Assembly (NCBI RefSeq): GCF_963678635.1
Contig: NC_087062.1
Coordinates: 46,029,758-46,089,757, forward strand
Origin: Symsagittifera roscoffensis
Lineage: Eukaryota; Xenacoelomorpha; Acoela; Convolutidae
DNA length: 60,000 bases
Reading direction: 5' to 3'
This document shows, piece by piece, positions 44,501-55,080 of this stretch; the first letter of the stretch is position 1; each line of letters opens with the position of its first letter. Made by a program: the position numbers and the translations under genes. Below the pieces are notes generated by a model. That model worked only from the letters and a program-made list of their open reading frames with translations. It made no database searches and was not told the origin of the DNA.

Positions 44501-47500
44501 ATGTTAACAAAGGTACAAGCAGCGAGGTGCAACGGTGATGCAATACTGATTCAGTTTAATCTTCCCGAAGAGTTGCATGTACAAAGAAGAGACAGCATGC
44601 GACTTAAGGAAGAAAAATCATTTGAAAAAAAAACAAAGAAAATGGAAAAAAATAATTTTTTCTTTTGCTACAGGGCAAATGACGCATGCAGCTAATGCTA
44701 GGAAAGTCAAGGCGGCTTAAGATCAAAGTGATTTTGAACTAGTCGCCTAAATGGAATAATGGGAAATTAAAGCAGACTCGGCGCTAAAATCAGAGAAAAT
44801 TGATAATGCGGAAATCCTTGAAATTAATTGATTAGTTTTGATTTTTGACTCGAGGGGACTATCCAACTTGTTAAGAAGTGAAAACCAGGTATACGAGAGT
44901 CATAACAGCACGGGAGCTCCGATTGATTTCCACCTTTTACTGCGTAAACTCAAATGAAATATTAATTAACAAGGTAAGCAACGCTGGGTTTTCACAGATT
45001 TTCATCAAAAAGAAGAAAAATCAACACTACGGAGCAGTAAATAAATTATACAAACCGCAGTTACCCTAAGTCTTAAATTTAAAAATTCCGTCTGTTATTT
45101 TATGAGCAAAAACCAGCCTTTTTAGAGATGTTATTTTTCCTTAATCAGATGCCCTTATACTCATACCCACTATAAGACTCTGGGATAGCACTATCTTAAG
45201 CTTTCACATCTCTGAAAGGATATGACACCAAACCATGTTTTAGATCGCGTTTTTTGGCGGCACTCTCTCCCTAACAAATAGCTCTTATGAAACCGAAATC
45301 GACACCCCAACTGATCACTTGTTCACATAATTCGTTTCCACGTACAAAAAAAGAATAGTAAAAGTAAATAAGGTATGTTTGACAACAGTTTTTCACATAA
45401 AATAAATTAAAAAACTCAAAAACAAAATTCAGAAAAGTTTAGATAAATTTTTGGATTCGTCTCTTAAATTTCTATTCCCAAGAAGGATCAATGTGAAATA
45501 TTTGAGAACAATTTTTACTCAATTAAAATTAAGTAATCGTTAGTTTTATAAGTTAAGTTCAAAACTAAACTATTTTATAAAGCCTACTTCAAGCCTGCTC
45601 TCTTGTATTATTCGCTCGAAATTAGAAAAAAAATTCAAACCATCTATCGATACTGAGAAAAATTTTTGGAAAATTTTTCCAAAAATTTTCCAGCTCAACC
45701 CATTCCGATGATTATAACCAGCTCAACCCACTCCGATGATTATTTGTGGTACATGCTTGTGTTAAAAACAAAATAAAAACACTAAAACACACCCGAATAC
45801 AAAGTTCCTCCCCAATTTCAATGGTCAGAACAATAAGATCTTCTCCTGATTATTCGGCACACAGGTGAATTATGGAATGATGCTCGCACTCACCGTCCGC
45901 ATCTGCATATGCATTGCGCATGGACATAGTATGACTGCTCATCAGCTGTGAGTCGGTGGGACTCTCCTGGTCTGACAAGTGTCCGTTTCCATACTTGACG
46001 CCACTGTTCTGCTTGCTATAGGGATGTGCATACAGACCAGAGGAGGCGTCTGAGATGCGCTTCGTCTCCAGCTGCAAATGATTATGCGTGTGATGATAAG
46101 GGAGGGTGATATCCATTGCTATCTGCTTGTTCTTCTTCTCACGCCGCATTCGCCGGTGGGTCGACCCGCGGAACCTGATGATCAACGCCACCCAGACACA
46201 AATAAGACTCAGGACAACAAAAATAACTAGAGCTGTCAAGTAAAGAGCTATTCGAGGAATTTCGGTGATGAAGTTAGCAAACTCTGTTATTTTGTTCTCA
46301 TTGGCAGCCATGCTATGGTTGAACAGCGTCCAATTAGCCGACAGACGAATAAATATCTGGACAGGTGCTACGAATTGACCATCAGATACTTGGACTGTGA
46401 TTGTGTAGTCCTGATCTGAAGTTGCGATGTCGGAATAAACACCCAAATCATTCTTTGTGAATACTTCACCCGTGTCTTTGTCTACTTGAAACCTATGGCT
46501 TGCCGAGCTCTTTCTGATTTGATAAGTAAGCTTACATGAAGTATCCCTGTCTCTAGCGAATACTTGGACTATTGGATACTTTTTGTACGCATCCCAAGGA
46601 ATAATGGCGTTAACTTCAGTTCGCGTGAAATCAATTTGGGGCGGGTTGTCATTGTCATCAGTTATTCGAACCTGCACTTCAATTTCACTGTGCCCGTCAT
46701 GACCAATTCTGAGTGTTCTTGTTTCCTCGGTGGCTCGCACTTTGAACAGAAAGTATCCCTGCTCTTTGTAATCCGAATACTGATTGGCTACCTCTTCGAA
46801 ATCGAACTCATAAAGAGAGAACACTTTCCCTGTTGTTCGGTCAATTCTGAACAAAGTCCTGTCCGATTGGTATATTGGTTCATATTCGTAGTATACATCC
46901 GAGTTATCCGTATCCGGATCAATAGCATCTATGTTTCCCACCCAAGCACCTGCAGGTTCGTTTTCGCGAAGCTCCAGTCGGTAAGTTTGGCTGTCGGCCG
47001 ACTGAAATTTCGGTGGGTTATCGTTCGTGTCACTCAGATGGATCCGATACTTGGTATCTGCATGTTTGGGTGGACTTCCCAAATCAGATGCTCGCACAAA
47101 AATATCGATTTCAGAACCTAATTGCTCTCTGTCCAAAGGTGTAACAGTACTTATCCAGCCAGTTTTTGAGTCAATTTTCAGAAAACTAGAAGCTTGATTC
47201 TTGCTACTTATGGAGTATACTAGCTCCCCGTTCAATCCACTGTCTTCGTCATAGGCAACGACTTGAATAAGTTCACGAATAGACTCCTCTTCGGTTAGGT
47301 AAGCTTCGTAGCTGTGCTGCTCAAATCGAGGCCAGTTATCGTTTTCATCAGCAATTTCAAATACAATAGTTTGATTCGTGACCAGCCGAGAGCAGTTATA
47401 AGTCGCAGTCTGAATAGCCGAGGCGCAGTCGTGGGCCGTGAACATCAATGCGAACTCAGTCGGTTCTTCCTCGTGATCGAAACTGAACTTCTGTCTGAAC

Positions 47501-48765
47501 AAATACGAATTAGATCGAGTTGAAACTAGCTCAAAGTACTCACTGCCGTTTAACATGTACAACTGAGTGTCTCCAAAAAGACCTTTATCCTCGTCGTCAA
47601 CTGTGAAAATACCGAGAACTTTATTCCGACCTCCTCCTGAATCCTCGCCGTAGTTTTCGGGGATTAAATAAGAGGATCCATTGCGATAACAGCCCCCGGT
47701 GGGACGAAACTTAATTTCAGGTTTGAAATCATTTATATCTTCAATTTCGAAGTTCCAGTTCATCATGTCAGTCTGGGGCTTTTCGCCGCAGTCTTTGGCA
47801 ATGATTGTTATACTGTGCTTGGTTCCGCCTTTATTTTCTAGAGACTCTCTTAGGTAAATGTTGCCAGTGTCTTTGTCTATTTCGAAGTATCCTGTGCTTT
47901 CCATAGACTCCACCGAGAACTTGAACTCGATTCGTCCGTTCTCGCCTGAGTCTATGTCGGTGGCTTCAACACTAGACACTATTGAGCCCACTTTTGCGTC
48001 TTCTGGAATGAGCGCGTGCAGATTTGAGTGGCCAAACTGTGGTGAATTGTCGTTAATATCCTGCACCAGAATCGTAATGGGTAGCACCGAGTGGTACTCG
48101 GCTCCGACAGCGATCAACTCGAGGCTGTAGTTCTGAATCAGTTCGTAGTCTAGTTCGCGCACGAGTTCAAGTCGAGGCATTATGGCGCCATCACCTTGCC
48201 GCGTCCATTTGTCGAGTCGGAAAACACCGACTGCGTCTTCGTCGAATACGTTAACTTCTCTTAGCTCGTAATCCAAAACGCCATTCGCGGGCGAGTCGTC
48301 ATCAAAAGCTTGGTCGACGGGGAACTTGCTGCCGACCATCGTGTTTTCAGGAAACCAGAGGTTTAACCTTTCCTTCTCAAACTTCGGTTTGTTGTCGTCA
48401 ACGTCATTAATTGTGATCAAAACATCCGAGTAACCGTTGCTGTAAATTAGTGGAACGGCAATAACACATTGGTGGTTTTCGAAGAACTCTTCCGGACATT
48501 TTTCACGGTCGAGAGTAGTCCGGGTTCGGATTTGGAGCTCCCCAGAGTCCAATAAAACAAATGTGAAATTCTTGTCTCGTTTTAAAGTATCTTCGTATGA
48601 TATTTTGTCTCTTCCCAGAGCACCCACTATTACATTTGGTGGCAAGTTCTCGTCAACTGATAGTCGAATTTCCGACAGCGAGGAGCTTTCGACGTACGAA
48701 TTCAATTTGAACAGCGCTATAATCAACAGAAAGTATGTAACTTTCAATCGATTCTTAGATTGCAT
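31096..48765 (-). CDS. Delta-type protocadherin with seven cadherin repeats, whole gene
   Basis: A type I membrane adhesion protein of the protocadherin family. Coding exons are 48765-45894, 38817-38587 and 31823-31096 (minus strand). All junctions are phase 1, giving 1276 residues; skipping the middle exon gives 1199. It has a signal peptide (about 1-28), EC1-EC7 (about 29-808), a membrane span (about 838-863) and a cytoplasmic tail. Six ECs end in calcium-binding boxes of DxNDN type. EC1 has the protocadherin Cys pair (C90, C100) after LDRE. The ectodomain and membrane span in a single exon is typical of protocadherins. Seven ECs suggest the delta-1 group, but I cannot see the CM1-CM3 tail motifs, so orthology to a given PCDH is open. 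Confidence 0.9.
31955..32290 (-). mobile_element. MITE-like dispersed repeat M, copy 1
   Basis: On the minus strand it starts CAGTGGCGTGCGCGG then a G-run. It includes GACCAAATTGATTTTTGCGA and AGCTCTC, and ends near GGGACCCTTTGG. The same blocks in the same order appear at 53530-53890 on the + strand. Starts of this kind (CAGTGGCG followed by a G-run) are seen at ends of hAT-like elements in many invertebrates. No coding capacity. Confidence 0.5.
34939..35102. repeat. C-rich fold-back unit, copy 1
   Basis: Perfect 22-bp inverted arms (CGGATCTACTTAACAATCTC plus CC at 34964-34985, complement at 35040-35061) flank a C14 run, an imperfect direct copy of the arm (TATCTACTAAACAACCTCC) and a second C-run. 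The unit matches 36357-36523 almost base for base. The purine/pyrimidine asymmetry and arms could form a stable hairpin. Confidence 0.9.
36357..36523. repeat. C-rich fold-back unit, copy 2 (direct orientation)
   Basis: Same orientation as the copy at 34939, differing essentially only in C-run length (15 and 8 against 14 and 7). The 1.25 kb between them has no recognised content. The near-identity points to recent insertion, duplication or gene conversion. Confidence 0.9.
38408..38413 (-). terminator. Candidate polyadenylation signal for exon 2-terminated transcripts
   Basis: AATAAA on the minus strand (TTTATT on +), 150 bp downstream of the exon 2 read-through stop. Confidence 0.35.
38522..38564. 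repeat. (AT)n microsatellite
   Basis: About 21 TA units, directly abutting the exon 2 read-through stop codon. Confidence 0.95.
38564..38586 (-). CDS. Alternative terminus by read-through of the exon 2 donor
   Basis: If the exon 2 donor is not used, the protein ends GEQSQLI at a TGA (38566-38564). An AATAAA on this strand at about 38413-38408 lies 150 bp further on, so exon 2 could be a terminal exon of a shorter isoform. Confidence 0.4.
38587..38817 (-). CDS. Protocadherin exon 2: His/Gln-rich tail segment, symmetric cassette
   Basis: The acceptor is GATTTAG|GG (38819-38818) with a CTAAC branch-point sequence ~20 nt upstream. The exon encodes YALGQQQFQKQHQLQVHDNN, SSSSHHYLSHSHATGG and PLPHHQHSASAVYTFQMPPS, ending LTLTK. 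The donor AAAG|GTGAAC (GT at 38586) leaves phase 1. It is 231 nt, so it can be included or skipped without changing frame. The low-complexity H/Q/S composition suggests a flexible tail. Confidence 0.7.
45785..45835 (+). repeat. Dispersed repeat D, copy 1
   Basis: AAACACACCCGAATACAAAG then TTCCTCCCCAATTTCAATGG and TCAGAAC. Matches occur at 55038-55080 (+) and, inverted, 59891-59945. An upstream block (TTCGACCC/CTCAACCC, GATGATTATTTGTGGTAC) also matches 54965-55000, so the element is at least ~150 bp. Confidence 0.6.
45850..45893 (-). CDS. Alternative short C-terminus by read-through of the exon 1 donor
   Basis: Past the donor the frame continues with ECEHHSIIHLCAE and a stop (45852-45850), giving a 971-residue protein. 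Retained-intron short-tail isoforms exist for vertebrate delta protocadherins, so this is plausible. No polyadenylation signal is clear just downstream. Confidence 0.35.
45894..48765 (-). CDS. Protocadherin exon 1: signal peptide, EC1-EC7, membrane span, proximal tail
   Basis: The ATG at 48765 opens a hydrophobic signal (LKVTYFLLIIALFKL). Calcium boxes are DVDDNKP (121), DINDNSP (236), DINDFKPE (343), DENDNWP (473), DTNDNPP (579) and DDNDNPP (703). XEXE/LDRE/DxD motifs occur in most repeats, for example LDREQLG in EC5. EC7 lacks a closing box, as expected next to the membrane. The span is IALYLTALVIFVVLSLICVW followed by basic RFRGSTHRRMRR. The donor GACG|GTGAGTG (GT at 45893-45892) is near-perfect. 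If unspliced, translation adds 14 residues and stops at 45850. Confidence 0.93.
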
Positions 48766-49387
48766 TATGTGAGATCTAAAGCCTAATTTAATGTAACAAA
48801 AATTGTAAAATTAGCTGCTGTTTTTGGGAATGGCCTAAATCATAGAGAGTAATAAATATATGGAAAACTTGAACGGAATGGCGCTCTAGGGTTTGAATTT
48901 ATGAACAGAAAAATTGAAAAGTCATAAACTGATAAATTGACTGGAGATAAGCGAGCTAAGGTGGATAAAATAAGCAATGTTTTTAATGCGAAATAAAACG
49001 AGAGAGGAATTTTCAGAAAATTAATTTGGATGAAATGTGGATTTTCACGTCTTCTTTTTTTTCTCTTCCTTTTTTTTCCTGAGCGATAAATGGGACAAAT
49101 AAAAAGCTTTTTACGCTTACGTTTTCGCTATTGGAAATATCGAACTATAATTTTGATTGAAAGCGAAATGGGTTTTAAAGAAAAAAACTGTTTTCCCAGT
49201 TGTAAATTAACGGTTTCGCTGATGTTGCTGCTGCTGCTGCTTCTGAGCTCAAATGTATGGGTGTTGTTAGTGTTAGAGATTGTGGTGGGGTGGTGGTTTT
49301 TCTCTTCCATTTTCTTCATTTTCATTAACGTTTGTTGCTACTGCAGCACAATGTATGGGCCCATCCATCAACGTAGGGCGAAGCGAG

Positions 49388-49391
<4 letters not shown>

Positions 49392-49426
<35 letters not shown>
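49392..49426. repeat. (AG)n microsatellite
   Basis: Seventeen AG units, about 630 bp upstream of the protocadherin ATG. It reads as a CT run in the gene's sense and could lie in the 5' UTR or promoter. Confidence 0.95.
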
Positions 49427-49430
<4 letters not shown>

Positions 49431-49632
49431 AGAGCGAAGCAGGCTAGCTATTTCCCCTTCCGTTCCTGTGCCCCCACTCTTTTCCGTTTTAATTCCTTTT
49501 TTACTGTCGTTTGATTTGATTGGACTTGACTTTAATTCTGAGCTGCCCCTGTGCCTACCCCTGACTCCGTCGTCCCGTCCTCCCCTTCCTCAGATGCAAC
49601 ACAATCTACTTACTAGACTCACTTTCACTGCC

Positions 49633-49657
49633 CACACGCACACGCACACGCACACAA
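49633..49657. repeat. (CA)n-type repeat with G interruptions
   Basis: ACACGCACACGCACACGCAC and a few more bases. Confidence 0.9.
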
Positions 49658-52600
49658 CCCTCTCTCTCTTCACTGCTGCTCCCTCAGAGAGATCGGATTA
49701 GAATTAATATTGCTTTTCAATTTGTCCTCTCGTCTCAGCTATAACAACGGGAAAATGAGAAATTATTGAAAAACAATAATCAAACAAACAGACTCTAAAG
49801 CACTCTTTTCAGCTCATTAGAAGCTGCTTGAAACAAAAAAATTATACAGTAAAATAGAGAAAAGTGCTGAAAAAACAATAAATTTGATTTCGAAGATTAA
49901 CACCTGCTTTAAAGTTTAATTCAGTTTCTACAGACCGTCCAATCTTTGGAGTCAATATGGGGTTGATGGTGATAAGATAGCCTCAACAGATTAATACCAA
50001 CTCAACTAACAGCTTGATTCTCGCAACTTGAAAGGATAAGTAGCGAGTTCAAACGCTATTAGGAGATTAACAAAATTTGTTATGAATGGTAAGTAAAATG
50101 GTAAGAAGGAAAAAAGATTGGGAAGCTGCTTTGCTAATACTCCGTTATTCGTTCGCTCGCTTCAGGAGCATAAATTGTGTGTTTGCCTCTATTAAAATAC
50201 CATTAATGCCGTTTTGCTGTTAAGATAACACTCCGTGTTCAATCGGTTTTATTTCTAGCTCTCTTTTTTCAAATATTCTGATTATTTTGGTTGGATACAA
50301 TTTTGTTTTTAAAAAAGCGGAGGGGAAAACTGTTTCCTGTTTCCTTTTTTGTTTCTGAGAGGAAACTATTAAACAGTTTTACGTCTTAAATTCGCCAAAT
50401 TTTGTTCATTTTTCCTCTAATCTGACGCGGGCGTTTGGAGTGAAAAATTAATTTGTCACGCGAGTGAAGAGCAGGGGAATTTGAGGGGTAAATTAATAGA
50501 AAATCAGATCGAGTTACGCGTTATGTCCAAAAGCTGAAAGGAAAGAACAAAAAAGTGTTTTTTCTCCGAATCTCACTCTTTCCCAATTTTTTCCTTTCTG
50601 TTCAACTACAATAATGACGCTCGCAGATGAGTTCGATGATGCCAATGAAAAATTTCAAAATCAGAATGACAAAACTCAAAAAGATTGAAAATTAAGATAT
50701 GAAATTTTGTTAGTGATATTAACTACCTTTCTAATCGAGTTTGTCGTTTCGCGTGACTATATAATCCTGATATGGTAAATGAGACCACGGAATAATTAGG
50801 AGAAAATCTATTTTCATCTAACTTTTTCGTATTTTTCCTCAATTCAGATGAATAGAAAATCCCAGGAAGCCAATTTAGGACCGGGAATGCACCGAGTTGA
50901 TAAGAAAGAAAATCAGAAGATAAGAGAAAAGCTGATTTTGCGCTAATTCAAGTCGAATTGAAAAAAGTACAAAGAAAGTCAGATAGCAAAAATGTATACC
51001 TATTGTCTCCCAGGAACAAAAATGCAATAGCATGGGTGCATAAATAATACCCGGGCTTGAATTTCGCAATTAGCACGACAGCAGTACCAGATCTAGATTG
51101 GACGATCAGGGTGATTTTTACTGAAGCCACTACAAAATTTAGATGTTAATTTTATGGAGATTGATAGCCTTCAGCTTAAATGTCTTCAATTATTGGTCTT
51201 TCGTGCTTTTTGGACGAAAAATTGCAATGGAGTGATTTGTGAGTGATTTTTTGCATGGGTTGAAATAGGATTTTCTGATTTTGAATTCTTGTCCAAAATG
51301 AAGTGTTTAAAATGCGGCACAAATCCGTGCCCAGTCATGCGGAAAATCCCATTGCTAAAATTGCATTTAGTAAATTTATGTGAGATTGCCCTGAGTACAT
51401 CACAAGGATTAGAATGATGACAGCGTCAAAAATGGAAAACGGATGATAAACGAGACGCTTAAAGTACTATAAATTCCCGTAATTATTTCAATTTTGGATC
51501 TACTTCGTAGTAGTATGAACAAACAATCAATTTTTATTCTCTTTTAACCCTTTCCCCCTACGCAAATATCGAACAGGAAAAGAGCTGCATACAAGTAAAA
51601 TTGACAATAACCCTTTTTTATATGGATTCTAAGTTGATTATTTTCCGCGGTTTCTAGGTAATTATTTATAATTTTCCTTTGAAAAATGCGATTGACTATT
51701 GCTAGTTAAACATGGGAATTTGTAGAGGGCAGCGCTGAAATTGAAAGTATTTTTTCATTCAGTCGATCGTGAAGTCATTGTTACGGAAATTAAACTGGAG
51801 TACAATCCTTTTTAGACAAGGAGGAGCCGAATCGGACTCTTATAATTCATTTTAGAAAAAAAAATTAAAATTAAGAAAAAAATAGAATCATACTAAAAAG
51901 GAAACTAATCAATATTAGAAAGGAAGTGTCGCAGAGCCCAATTGAAAGAGTCAACCTTGTTGCTTTTGTAGCTTAATCCTGGCTTTTCAATTTAGAGTAC
52001 AGGAAGTAATCTGACAGAGTTTACTTGGCTTTTGTTTACCATTACCAGAGAAAGGAGCAAAAAATAAGAACCCTGTGGGCGTAGTTATTTGGCGGGTAAG
52101 ATAGAATTTGCGGGTAGTATTAACACTAAAGATGTGCCCCTTTGCTACGAAGAGAATAATCCATCCATCATAGTCAAATACGCTGCTGTTGAGTAGAGAG
52201 GTACATATGTTATAATATGTTTTATATGGTGGGTGGCATATTAACACCGGCATTTTGATGGGGAATCGAAAAGACAATCTTTGCACCAATTGTGCTCTTT
52301 GTACCATCTCACCTTAATCAAGAGCAAATGGGAAACACACCCTTGGTCTGACTAGCCGAAAATCAACCAACTGTAGCATACCATGATACGCATTTTGACA
52401 TACATATTCATATGCTCTCCACATTTACTTTTAGGCTAAGGGCACTTCTTGAATGCACTTTTCAGTACAGATTTTAGGAAGCTAAGTAACCTTTTAAGAC
52501 GGCTTGTCTTTTAAGCCTCAGACGCTAATTGAAGCGGGCAGGAAAGTCCCGTTCTGATGGAGCTGCAGGCTGCCAACTCAACACAACTGAAAATGAACTG

Positions 52601-53524
52601 AACAAACATCAGAACACGTGACCTTTGGCATGAAAAAGCTTAAAAAGCGGCATGGGGACAAGGGGCAAATTGATTGAACAGATTGGGAATGGCTTGATCA
52701 CAATAATTGCCCAGAGATTTCAAACACTTTTCTAGAGAACAAAAGGCCTTTGGATAGGGCTGTCTGGCTGGCCTATGATCTTGCATATGAAAGGGAAGCG
52801 TTATTAGTTGAACTCATACAACCGTCAGGTCGACTTCTTTACTGAGAATTTAGGAAAAGAAAAAAGCAAATATGCAAGAGAAAAAGTCAATTCTTCTGGA
52901 TTTTCGTCTCATTGATGACGATTTTTCCATTATGAGTATATGATGATCAAATATGTAATTTAATAAAGCTAGTTAGATAAGTGGAATGGACCCCCTTAGA
53001 GTATAGATGCTAAAATAAACAATCATGATAATAGAGACTAGCTTATCTGAATAGGTACGAAGACTGTTTGGTGTACAAATAGAATGACTAGCCATGTTAC
53101 CCTAGCCTTGCTAGCCATGCAATAAGACCAATATTAAGTAAGAATAGCCAGTAGCTGTGTGAGTGACGCTGAATATTCAGAAACCTGCTATATTTAAGAA
53201 AAATTAATGCTTGGATCGAAAATCCGCGTTTTCCAAAGCGTTACGTTTAGGTTTTCTGAAGCGAGGATCTTTTTTCATTACTCCAACTACAATTTATACA
53301 TCTGGTGTGTAAGTTTGAGGTTTATATTTCGAGCAGCTCGATAAAAAATATATTGTTTCGACCGCGTCGACCAGAAATTTGATATCTTTCTATCGCCTTG
53401 ACTTAATGAAACATGAAGGTACTATATCTCTTAACAAATTGATCGGACAAAATATTAAACTTCTGAAATAACTTAAACTAAGGCCTTCAAATTTAAACAA
53501 AATGAAAACTTCTTCATTACGAGG

Positions 53525-53900
53525 CCAAACTGTGCACTGGATAGGGGCGGATCTAGGATTTTCTCGAGGGGGGGGGCGTATTTTCAAAAAAAAATTTTTT
53601 AGGTCGACCAAATTGATTTTTCGAGCTCTCCCAAAGCACGGTTTTGTCCCAATTTTGGTCAAATTTTTTGCGCCGCAGGCAGAATTTTGAAAAAACAGGC
53701 CAAAAAAGGCGTTTTTAGGCACTTTTTGGAAAATTTTGACCGAAAAATTGGGTTTTTTCGGCGCGCGGTCCCCCCTCAAAATTAGTATATATTGGCGCCG
53801 AAGACGTCTTTGGAAAAATTTTAGGGTCGGTCGGCCAAAAATGGATTTCTTAAAAAGTATCAAAGGGGGGCCCTTTGGGTCGGCAGGGGGTCGAATCCCT
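53525..53900 (+). mobile_element. MITE-like dispersed repeat M, copy 2
   Basis: It begins GCACTGGATAGGGGCGGATC with a nine-G run. It carries GACCAAATTGATTTTTCGAG and CTCTCCC, GGTCAAATTTTTTG and GTCGGTCGGCCAAAA, and ends at AAAGGGGGGCCCTTTGGG. It is in opposite orientation to the copy at 31955-32290 and better preserved. A 200-residue open frame across it is a by-product. Confidence 0.55.
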
Positions 53901-55037
53901 GAGGAAAAAGCGTCCGAAACGATCAAAGGAAAGTAAAGAACAAAAGAAGAACAAAGGGAGCTTCCTTGTTGCGGAATCCGCTTACAATGCACAAAATGCA
54001 CAGTTTGGTCTCGTAATGTTTGAAGATTCGCATTTGCCTTTTTGTCGGCGATTTATGAGTGTTTTTGCTCTGAAAAATGACATGGCAAATCGCTGTTGAA
54101 TGAAAAGTTTTCCTTTATTGTGCTTTTAAAAATAGACAAAAATGATAATCTCTGAAAAGTGCAATCATTTTGCATTGCTTTTTTGACAGTTTGAATACAG
54201 TTTTGAAAACTCGATTGTAGTTTTAAAGCTATTTCACCGTCTCAAGTTCAGAATCATTTCAAAAACTTAAGACGTTGTCCAATAAGTTTGTTAAAAGCTA
54301 TATACTAATTATATCAGTGATTATTTTTGTTGTAATAGTCATTTAAATGGTCTTTGATTAATCTGTTTGTTTTCTAACATACTGTTTTACATGGTGGCAA
54401 TTTCTGTCGTTGTCGAAAACAATGCTTACTACTAATACAAAATATGTGTGAGCCTCCTCGTTTCAGCTTTTTATATCGTCTGCGTTTATGTTGATCAAGC
54501 TACTGTTAAACTGAACACAAGGATAATTGGTTACTGTCCAATTAGCACAGAATTTTCCGACATATTCTTAAAAATACAACAATTTTTTTTTTGCAAATTA
54601 GGGTTGTTTTTTTCCGACGTGATCAAAGAAGCTGCACACAAAACTAAATCTCAAGCATCTTTGACAGTCATAATACTATCAGCAATTTTAAAAATTATAG
54701 ACTCGAAAAACAAAAAAGTCAAAAAATTTCAAATTTGTGTTTTATTTTTTTAACAGTTTTTTTTAACTTTTGAAGCTTTTGTTTCCAAAAATCAGCTAAA
54801 CAATTAAAAAAAAACTAATTTTACTTGAGTAAAATTAAATTTTCACTGCTTAAATTAGGCTATTGTACGCTCGTCAGCTATTAAAATATTATATTGTAAG
54901 CCTTATCGCTCGCTTTATTCTTTCGAACTTAAACTAAAATCAAAAAAGCCTACTTATGACATATCATTCGACCCGTTCCGATACTGATTTGTGGTACCTG
55001 ATTTTCAGCGGAAAACAAAAAAAAACCGAAAAAAAAC

Positions 55038-55080
55038 ACACCCGAACGCAAAGTTCCTTTCCAAATGGTCGCAACCACAA
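55038..55080 (+). repeat. Dispersed repeat D, copy 2
   Basis: ACACACCCGAACGCAAAGTT then CCTTTCCAAATGGTCGCAAC. Together with the GTGGTACCTG block at ~54990 it parallels copy 1. Confidence 0.55.

Larger units (their letters stand above)
38818..45893 (-). other. Protocadherin intron 1 (7.1 kb)
   Basis: AT-rich. It has three copies of a GTATAAGAARGTTGTAAGAT block (40946, 40985 partial, 41483) and a dispersed repeat at 45785-45835. No other coding or RNA feature supported. Confidence 0.55.

Noticed and set aside
46564-47121. 185-codon frame antisense to the cadherin exon
   Set aside because: It is the shadow of the strongly coding opposite strand.
49090-49701. Open frame of 203 codons with Leu runs and an ERERER stretch
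   Set aside because: It is produced by CTG, GA and CA simple repeats. There is no domain, and it lies where the protocadherin 5' UTR or promoter should be, on the opposite strand.
53390-54001. Minus-strand open frame of 203 codons
   Set aside because: Most of it is the reverse of the MITE-like repeat M at 53525-53900; composition is low complexity and no homology is recognised.
54448-54753. 101-codon frame with hydrophobic stretches
   Set aside because: T-rich sequence commonly gives Phe/Leu-rich frames; there is no homology, no start context and no neighbouring exons.
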